Source of the DNA: JAAFIP01 sp031390175
GTDB taxonomy: Bacteria; Pseudomonadota; Gammaproteobacteria; Burkholderiales; Burkholderiaceae_C
DNA: 10,918 nt
NCBI GenBank assembly: GCA_031390175.1
Contig: JANMTF010000436.1
Coordinates: 1-10,918, forward strand
Reading direction: 5' to 3'
The stretch's first letter is position 1. Every line of letters begins with the position of its first letter. A model generated the notes under the pieces. The model was not told the origin of the DNA. It was given only the letters and a program-made list of their open reading frames with translations, and did not search any database. Positions 5,653-10,918 of the stretch are shown one piece after another. Both the position numbers and the translations under genes were made by a program.

Positions 5653-5678
5653 GTAAATAATCACATACTCAATTCACC

Positions 5679-6971
5679 ATGAACTTCACCAGCAAGAATT
5701 GCAAACGTCCAATAGGCATAGATCTGTTCGCGGGTGCCGGTGGTTTGTCATTGGGTTTTGAGCAGGCCGGGTTTGACATTGCAGCAGCGGTCGAAATTGA
5801 TCCGATCCATTGCGCCACGCATGAATTCAATTTTCCCAATTCCAAAGCCCTATGCGCATCGGTAGTGGATATGACGGGTGCCGAAATTCGTCGCCTGGCA
5901 GGTATTGGTGCGAAAGATATTGATGCTGTTTTTGGCGGTGCGCCGTGCCAAGGTTTCTCGATGATGGGCAAACGCGCCATGGATGATCAACGCAATCAAC
6001 TGGTTTTTCACTATGTGCGTTTAGTCAGTGAGTTGCGGCCTAAGTTTTGCGTATTCGAAAACGTTAAAGGACTCACTCTGGGTAAACACGTTCAATTTCT
6101 GGAAGAGTTAATTGCCGCCTTGGGTGAGGCTGGATATAAGGTGCTGTTGCCCTACAGTGTGCTCAATGCAGCGGATTTTGGCGTGCCGCAAGATCGCAGG
6201 CGTTTGTTTTTAATTGCCGCCCGCGAAGACCAAACCTTGCCGTCTTACCCTGAGCCATTGACGCAGAAAACTAGGGTGTGGGATGCCATAGGCGATTTGC
6301 CTGACGCTGATCAATTTGCAGAGCTGGCAGAGGTGGACTCGGTAAAAGCAAAGTGGGTGAGCGAATCCACCTACGCCAAGCGCATGCGCGGACAAGCGCG
6401 TGACGCCGCAAACTTTGGCTACAGCAGAATTTTTGATACAGATGTTTTAACGTCGAGCTTGCGCACCGAGCACACTGCTTTGTCGCAACACCGTTTCCTC
6501 GCTACGGAAAACGGCGACACCGAACCAATCAGTCGATTTAAAAAACTGCACCCAGACGGTTTGTGCAACACATTACGTGCCGGTACTGACAGTGCGCGTG
6601 GTGCATTCACGTCGCCACGGCCAATCCATCCCTTTTTGCCCCGTGTGATTACGGTGCGCGAAGCGGCGCGCCTGCACTCCTACCCAGACTGGTTCAGATT
6701 CCATACCACCAAGTGGCATGGTTTTCGCCAAATCGGCAATAGCGTTCCGCCATTGCTGGGTCGCGCAGTGGCATCGCAGATCATGGCTGCTTTGGGTGTT
6801 GTGCCAGAAAAGCCGAAATTGATTTTGCATATGGGCGACGTGGCATGGCTGTCCCTGCAGATGTCTCACGCTACGCGGCGCTTTGGGGTGGCTAAAAACG
6901 TGATTGCACAACGAACCAGAAGACAGTTTATAGATAACAAAACCAAAAACATTGACGAAGCTTATGCCTAA
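5679..6971 (+). CDS. C5-cytosine DNA methyltransferase of a type II R-M system
   Basis: This enzyme transfers a methyl group from S-adenosylmethionine to C5 of cytosine in a specific DNA site, protecting it from the partner nuclease. Conserved motifs appear in order: I 'DLFAGAGGLSLGFEQAGF' (15-32), IV 'GGAPCQGFS' (86-94) with catalytic C90, VI 'FENVKG' (126-131), VIII 'QDRRRLFLIA' (171-180), IX 'REAARLHSYPDWF' (327-339) and X 'RQIGNSVPP' (350-358). The target-recognition region lies between VIII and IX (about 180-320). About 70 residues follow motif X, a longer tail than many relatives have. It has 430 residues and appears intact. It overlaps the next gene, so the two are co-transcribed. GC content is lower than in the neighbouring aldolase gene, suggesting acquisition. 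The target sequence cannot be read from the protein. Confidence 0.95.
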   Translation: MNFTSKNCKRPIGIDLFAGAGGLSLGFEQAGFDIAAAVEIDPIHCATHEFNFPNSKALCASVVDMTGAEIRRLAGIGAKDIDAVFGGAPCQGFSMMGKRAMDDQRNQLVFHYVRLVSELRPKFCVFENVKGLTLGKHVQFLEELIAALGEAGYKVLLPYSVLNAADFGVPQDRRRLFLIAAREDQTLPSYPEPLTQKTRVWDAIGDLPDADQFAELAEVDSVKAKWVSESTYAKRMRGQARDAANFGYSRIFDTDVLTSSLRTEHTALSQHRFLATENGDTEPISRFKKLHPDGLCNTLRAGTDSARGAFTSPRPIHPFLPRVITVREAARLHSYPDWFRFHTTKWHGFRQIGNSVPPLLGRAVASQIMAALGVVPEKPKLILHMGDVAWLSLQMSHATRRFGVAKNVIAQRTRRQFIDNKTKNIDEAYA

Positions 6972-7794
6972 CGTGCGCAAGAATCCCAAACCTGTCGAGA
7001 CCAAGGTGCCTAACCGGTACTCAGCCATCATTGCGCAAGTGTTTGCAAACCACTATCGAAAAAATGGCGAGTCATTTGAGTTTACGCGTGAGGAGTTGGA
7101 GGGTATTGCGACTGGACTGGGGATTCAATTACCAAAAAACGTGGGCGATTTGATCTACTCGTTTCGCTACCGCAACGAACTTCCCGCCAGTATTCTTGCG
7201 ACAGCCAAAAATAGTTTGGAATGGATCATCGAAGGAGCGGGCAGGGCAAAATACCGGTTCCGTTTGGTTAAACTCAACCGCATCGAGCCCAGAGAGGAAC
7301 TGTTGACCATCAAGGTGCCAGATGCAACCCCCGAAATTATTGCAGCGTACGCGTTGGGTGATGAGCAGGCACTGCTGGCAAGGGTTCGCTACAACCGACT
7401 AATAGATGTCTTTCTGGGCATCACCGCGTATTCCTTGCAGAACCATTTACGCACGACTGTGAAAGATGTGGGGCAAATTGAAATCGACGAGGTGTATGTG
7501 GGGATTGATCGTCATGGCCGTCAGTTTGTAGTTCCAGTGCAGGCTAAAGGCGGCTCAGACAAGCACGGCATCGTTCAAACCCAGCAAGATCTGGCTTTTT
7601 GCAAGCAGGCGTTTAAGAGTCTGGTGTGTCGCCCAGTTTCAGTCCAGTTCATGTCTGGCGAACGCATCGCCATGTTCGAGCTAACCGTGGCTGATGGCGT
7701 GATAAAAGTGGTGGATGAAAAGCATTATCAGTTGGTTGCATCAAAGACTATTACAGCCGATGATTTACAGACTTATGGAACACATGGTGGATAG
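6964..7794 (+). CDS. Probable type II restriction endonuclease (PD-(D/E)XK type)
   Basis: This is the probable nuclease partner of the preceding methyltransferase. The ATG start (276 residues) overlaps the methyltransferase stop by 8 bp; an in-frame TTG at 6952 would add 4 residues. Residues 16-105 look like a separate N-terminal domain ('DLIYSFRYRNELPASI', 'AGRAKYRFRL'). The C-terminal part has 'GQIEIDEVYVGIDRHG' (170-185) followed by 'VPVQAKGGSDKHGIVQTQQD' (190-209). This resembles a PD-(D/E)XK nuclease core in which the acidic residues lie in the first segment and the usual D/E-x-K is Q193-A-K195. I recall similar proteins next to C5 methyltransferases in other bacteria, but not a named enzyme, so the specificity is unknown. 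Overlap with the methyltransferase suggests coupled translation, so that modification precedes cutting. Confidence 0.8.
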   Translation: MPNVRKNPKPVETKVPNRYSAIIAQVFANHYRKNGESFEFTREELEGIATGLGIQLPKNVGDLIYSFRYRNELPASILATAKNSLEWIIEGAGRAKYRFRLVKLNRIEPREELLTIKVPDATPEIIAAYALGDEQALLARVRYNRLIDVFLGITAYSLQNHLRTTVKDVGQIEIDEVYVGIDRHGRQFVVPVQAKGGSDKHGIVQTQQDLAFCKQAFKSLVCRPVSVQFMSGERIAMFELTVADGVIKVVDEKHYQLVASKTITADDLQTYGTHGG

Positions 7795-7848
7795 AAAAAT
7801 AGGGTTGTATTGGCTTCGGGTTATGGTTGCGATGGTACTTACTAGATC

Positions 7849-7944
7849 CAACCGATGGTGCAATTTAGCGGTCTGGGCGGCGCATTTGTCTGGCCTTCGC
7901 TGCTGCGCAAGCTGGAGCGCTCGGATCTGTCATGTAAAACCTGA
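7849..7944 (+). pseudogene. Duplicated, degraded 3' end of the class II aldolase gene
   Basis: This aligns to 5518-5616, the end of the intact aldolase gene. Over 7869-7944 it matches at 62 of 76 positions, including a perfect 35-base block (7885-7919 with 5557-5591), and it ends at the same TGA. The frame reads QPMVQFSGLGGAFVWPSL and then LRKLERSDLSCKT, against QAMKVQTGGIGGAFVWPS and then LLRKLERSNAIYKT. Upstream the frame is closed by a TAG at 7843-7845, and the preceding 54 bp (7795-7848) show nothing recognisable. It sits directly behind the endonuclease gene, so the R-M pair lies between two copies of this sequence. Confidence 0.85.
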
Positions 7945-8001
7945 ATGCTTCTAATTTAATAGCTGCTCCCGCAATATTCTATTGGGCTAGTGGGCTAATT
8001 G
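7944..8001 (-). repeat. Dispersed palindromic repeat, copy D (inverted)
   Basis: The reverse complement aligns to copies A-C, with conserved AATT, CAATA-AATAT and GAGCAGCTA-type blocks. It is the most diverged copy. It lies 3 bp beyond the stop codon of the minus-strand gene at 8005-9225 and abuts the stop of the aldolase remnant on the other side. Confidence 0.7.
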
Positions 8002-8004
8002 ATT

Positions 8005-9225
8005 CTAGTTTGAAGGTGCACGAATGATTTGCACTGTGTTTTGTAGCGCCAGTTCATAGAGATAGTCGATAGGCATGCGATCGCGTGCAGGCGCAGCGCT
8101 TAGCTTGCCCATGGGCTCCCCTACTGCGGCGTACAACTGAGATGCCGTCACCCATTGATTTTTGCCTGGTGCAGAGGCAAGTGCCATGCCCACGAATCTG
8201 CCCGTCTGGTCAAATACCGGGCCCCCACGGGGCCGTGCACCGAGTGCGATGCCCAGGGCACGGGTTTTGCCGTCGTCCGAAGGTTCACCTAGAAAGCCTG
8301 TGCTTAAAACGGGCCATTGCGGTGTGGCATTAGGTGACGGGCTGTATTCCACCGCAAAACCTACACTGCCCGCAAATGCGTCTTTGTCGGCCAGGGACAG
8401 CGGCGTATCCATAGTGAGCGCGCTATCAAGCTTTAACGTAGCCACTTGGAGCAGTGCAAGCTTCTTGTCCAGCCGCGCAAGGCTTAGCTGACCCAGCCCA
8501 TTGCGTACCCACAGGCGATGGGATGCACCCAAGGTACTGAGCGGTACCAGCACGCGCTTGCCGTTGTCAAAGAGCACGCCCGATCCTGCCACGCGGGCGT
8601 TGGGGGCTAACCCTTTGTGCGGCCCGTAGGGAGCCATGCGCACCGGGCTTTGCAATAGCGGGCCGTGCGCCAACGCTCTACCAGCCTGCAACTGCTGTTG
8701 TGCCGCGATAAGCAAGGGATGGCTGGGTGAGCGCGTTAGCGCATCAGCGAGCATGCGCTTGGCGGGCGCTTCTTGGCCACCGACCTGGAGTAGCCAGGCA
8801 TACAAAGCGGCGCCACCCACCACGTCTAGGTGGGTACCGGCTGTATGGGCGCCAAAAGCCAATGCGCGTCTGTACTGTCCGGCTTGCATATGGGTGCGCA
8901 CCAGGCCCATCTCGGTATCCGCTGCATGGGTAATCAGTGCGGCACGCTCAAAGGCTTGTTGCGCTATGGCTACCTCGCTGCGGGCTAAGGCTGCCTCTGC
9001 ACTGGCTAGTAGCTGCCTGCGTTCTTGCATGCGGGCAGGCGAGGGTAAGGCTTGGGTTGACGTGTTGCCTGCGGCTACAGATGCCGCCCGTTGGCGCGAT
9101 TGCTCCATCAGCAGCTGTAGCTTTTGCTGGCTGGCGGCATCTGGCCCTTGGGCAAAGCTCACACCCATATATAAGCTGCACACCGCCAGGCAAAGCAGGC
9201 GGTGTGCTTGTTGGCAATGCGTCAC
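8005..9225 (-). CDS. Secreted TPR-like/trypsin-fold protein lacking the catalytic triad
   Basis: This 406-residue protein has an N-terminal signal peptide (hydrophobic stretch about 9-24, likely cleavage after 'VSFA'), so it is probably periplasmic. Residues about 60-185 are alanine-rich helices resembling tetratricopeptide repeats ('AFERAALITHAADTEMGLVR', 'GQYRRALAFG'). Residues about 210-370 look like a trypsin/HtrA-type double barrel ('GSGVLFDNGKRVLVPLSTL', 'GPVFDQTGRFVGMALA'). The expected active residues are absent. The His region reads 'VLVPLSTL', the DLALL segment reads K255-LALL, and GxSGGP reads 'PRGGP' with R333 in place of serine. It therefore looks like a non-catalytic protease fold, perhaps for binding. 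The GTG start overlaps the stop of the upstream nucleotidase gene by 4 bp (GTGA), indicating coupled translation. Repeat copy D follows its stop. Confidence 0.8.
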   Translation of the reverse strand: MTHCQQAHRLLCLAVCSLYMGVSFAQGPDAASQQKLQLLMEQSRQRAASVAAGNTSTQALPSPARMQERRQLLASAEAALARSEVAIAQQAFERAALITHAADTEMGLVRTHMQAGQYRRALAFGAHTAGTHLDVVGGAALYAWLLQVGGQEAPAKRMLADALTRSPSHPLLIAAQQQLQAGRALAHGPLLQSPVRMAPYGPHKGLAPNARVAGSGVLFDNGKRVLVPLSTLGASHRLWVRNGLGQLSLARLDKKLALLQVATLKLDSALTMDTPLSLADKDAFAGSVGFAVEYSPSPNATPQWPVLSTGFLGEPSDDGKTRALGIALGARPRGGPVFDQTGRFVGMALASAPGKNQWVTASQLYAAVGEPMGKLSAAPARDRMPIDYLYELALQNTVQIIRAPSN

Positions 9226-10918
9226 GGATTTGGGCTCGTGCCACCGGGGCAGCTTGTCCCGCCCACACGGCTGATGCGTGCAGTGCCTGCATCTTCCGCC
9301 ACTGTGCTGAGGTTGAATGGTGCCGCAGGAGTCTTGAATTTACCCAGGAAGGCCGACAAAGCATCCACGTCCTGCGCGCCACCCAACAGGTCAGCACCTT
9401 TCAAGAAGGTGGAATAGCCGTCTCCGCCAGTGGCCATAAAGTTGTTCACGGTGATGCGGAAGGTTTTGGTGGGGTTGGCTACGACGCCCGCTGCGTTGAC
9501 GATGGTCTCTGTCACGCCACCGGCTGCGAGGGTGACTTTGCTGATGCGTGCATCACAGGCCTTGGCGCCATCCCATTCGTATTTGAAGCCTGCCGAGGGA
9601 ATCATGAAACGCGTGGCAGTAGCAGACTGGCCACGGCAGCCCACAAACTGCTCTTCCAACACGTTTTTAAGATCTTGCGCGGTGAGCGACATGGTGACCA
9701 GACTGTTGCCAAACGGCTGCGTGGTGAACACTTCGCCATAGGTCACGTTGCCGTCTCCTTCGCCAGCGGCGCTGGTCGCAAAGGTGAAGGCCGCGCGCAC
9801 ACCGCCGCCGTTCATCAGAGCGATCACTGCCTGGCCAAATCCATTGGCCCTGGTAGCGTTCAGTTGCGCATCGGCAATCAAGGCACCAGCGGGCATATTG
9901 CAAGCCGTGTCGCGTGTGGTGGGCAAAGCCGCAGAAATTGCACCTACCACCACGTTGGCTACAGGAGACACCAGGCCGCTGTAGGCTTTGACAATATTGC
10001 TCACGGTAGCGTGGGCGGGCACCGTTGCATCGTTGCGCGTCACCAAGCGGTTGGTTGCTGTAACGGTAGTGATGTCTTTGGTGGCGGGGTCGATGGTGAG
10101 ATCAACGTCGGTCAGCACGCGGCCAAAGGCACTCGAGCTGGTGACCGAGATATTGCGGCCTTTGCTGCTCGGCAGCTTGCAGTTGTACGCGGCGTGGGTA
10201 TGGCCGCTGACCACTGCGTCCACAGCATCGTCGAACTGTTTGACGATGTTGGCTATCGGCGAACCAGCCAGGTTGCCCACGCAGCCGTTGATGTCACCCA
10301 AGGTGTCGGATTGAAAGCCACCCTCGTGCACCAGCACCACAATCGACTCAATGCCCTGGGCGCGCAGCTCGGGGATCAGGGCGTTGACGGTTTGAACTTC
10401 GTCCTTGAACTCCAAACCTGCTACCCCTGTAGGCGTGACGATGGACGGTGTGGCTTTCAGAGTCATGCCAATGAAGGCTACTTTCACGTTGTTAAAGGTT
10501 TTGATGCCGTAGGCGGGTAATAGTGGTTTGCCGGTAGCGGTGGTGATGACGTTGGCGGACAGCCATTTGAACTTGGCACCTTCAAACGGCACGGGCGTGC
10601 CCACTGCGGCCCCTTTGCAGCTGTTGGCGCTTTGCACGCCTGCAACGGTTTTGCAGCCCCCGTTTTGCAGGCGCTGCAGCTCGGTGGAGCCTTGGTCAAA
10701 TTCGTGGTTGCCCACGGCGCTGAACTCCAGGCCAATGCGGTTGAGGGTTTCAATCGCGGGTTCGTCAAAAAACGATGCAGAAATGAGTGGCGTTGCACCG
10801 ATCAGGTCGCCAGCGCCCACCACCACGTTCAAGGGGTTTTGCGCTTTGAGTTTGGCCACATGGGCGGCCATGAATTCAGCGCCACCGACAGGCGGGCGGT
10901 CTGCTGCCAGCACGGCGG
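9222..10918 (-). CDS. Bifunctional metallophosphatase/5'-nucleotidase (UshA-like), N-terminus beyond the window
   Basis: This is a probable periplasmic enzyme that removes phosphate from nucleotides and related phosphoesters. At least 563 residues are visible, and the frame stays open through the window edge. The start, the signal peptide and the first metal motif (DxH) are therefore outside. In the visible part, counted from 10913, the metal-binding blocks are 'GAGDLIG' (34-39), 'GNHEFD' (68-73), 'VHEGG' (195-199) and 'GHTH' (237-240). The C-terminal nucleotide-binding domain shows 'MNGGGVRAAF' (367-376), 'TYGEVFTTQPFGNSLV' (391-406) and 'MATGGDGYSTF' (493-503). Both domains expected of the family are thus present. 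It is transcribed ahead of the trypsin-fold gene with a 4-bp overlap, so the two form one operon. Confidence 0.93.
   Translation of the reverse strand, partial: AVLAADRPPVGGAEFMAAHVAKLKAQNPLNVVVGAGDLIGATPLISASFFDEPAIETLNRIGLEFSAVGNHEFDQGSTELQRLQNGGCKTVAGVQSANSCKGAAVGTPVPFEGAKFKWLSANVITTATGKPLLPAYGIKTFNNVKVAFIGMTLKATPSIVTPTGVAGLEFKDEVQTVNALIPELRAQGIESIVVLVHEGGFQSDTLGDINGCVGNLAGSPIANIVKQFDDAVDAVVSGHTHAAYNCKLPSSKGRNISVTSSSAFGRVLTDVDLTIDPATKDITTVTATNRLVTRNDATVPAHATVSNIVKAYSGLVSPVANVVVGAISAALPTTRDTACNMPAGALIADAQLNATRANGFGQAVIALMNGGGVRAAFTFATSAAGEGDGNVTYGEVFTTQPFGNSLVTMSLTAQDLKNVLEEQFVGCRGQSATATRFMIPSAGFKYEWDGAKACDARISKVTLAAGGVTETIVNAAGVVANPTKTFRITVNNFMATGGDGYSTFLKGADLLGGAQDVDALSAFLGKFKTPAAPFNLSTVAEDAGTARISRVGGTSCPGGTSPNP

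Noticed and set aside
4798..5664. Minus-strand open frame across the aldolase gene
   Set aside because: It is a shadow of the well-supported class II aldolase-family gene, with no motif of its own.
7715..7954. Plus-strand open frame overlapping the endonuclease end and the aldolase remnant
   Set aside because: It is in a different frame from both the endonuclease and the aldolase homology, so it has no independent support.
1785..8001. Repeated ~59-bp units considered as a CRISPR array
   Set aside because: The copies are kilobases apart, diverged, in both orientations, and separated by genes rather than uniform spacers.
8937..10520. Long plus-strand open frame antisense to the nucleotidase gene
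   Set aside because: It has no recognisable domains, and its composition is typical of the reverse of a high-GC gene. The minus-strand frame encodes a clear two-domain 5'-nucleotidase.

Overview
This window looks like a chromosomal accessory stretch from a betaproteobacterium, most likely Burkholderiales/Comamonadaceae. The reasons are the protein styles (MmyB-type XRE regulator, MerR/MerT, UshA-like nucleotidase), the moderately high GC of the housekeeping-like genes, and short dispersed intergenic repeats built around 'tatagcgtaagcagcta', which from memory resemble repeats of that family. No rRNA, tRNA or CRISPR array is visible.

Layout, left to right. (1) 1-1672: an IS element of the ISNCY (IS1202-like) type with one transposase gene and imperfect terminal inverted repeats, each holding two 'aatgtcccc' blocks. 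(2) 1716-1843: the last codons of a broken merR-like gene, followed by the first copy of the dispersed repeat. (3) 1832-3191: a divergent pair, a small four-helix membrane protein (-) and an XRE/MmyB regulator (+), with a near-perfect palindrome between them. (4) 3192-3542: a second dispersed repeat and a GC-rich palindrome. (5) 3543-4602: a minimal mercury-type locus. merR diverges from merT and a small 11-cysteine GDCCVxC protein, with a textbook MerR operator and 19-bp promoter spacer. No merP or merA is present. (6) 4603-4860: a third dispersed repeat and a second copy of the GC-rich palindrome. (7) 4861-5616: a class II aldolase/adducin-family gene. (8) 5679-7794: a two-gene type II restriction-modification cassette (C5-cytosine methyltransferase overlapping a probable PD-(D/E)XK endonuclease). 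(9) 7849-8001: a degenerate second copy of the 3' end of the aldolase gene, then a fourth dispersed repeat. (10) 8005-10918, minus strand: a secreted 5'-nucleotidase that runs off the window, translationally coupled to a secreted trypsin-fold protein that appears to have lost its catalytic triad.

How the parts relate. MerR should repress and activate the merT promoter, and the predicted +1 falls on the A of the merT ATG, so the transport transcript may be leaderless. The methyltransferase protects DNA against the endonuclease encoded immediately behind it. The cassette sits between an intact and a remnant aldolase 3' end, which is the signature of insertion with a long target duplication. The IS, the two gene remnants, the R-M cassette and the four repeats mark a region that has been rearranged repeatedly. 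The most interesting points are the merP/merA-less mercury locus, the duplication around the R-M cassette, the repeat family lying at gene 3' ends, and the pseudoprotease paired with a nucleotidase.
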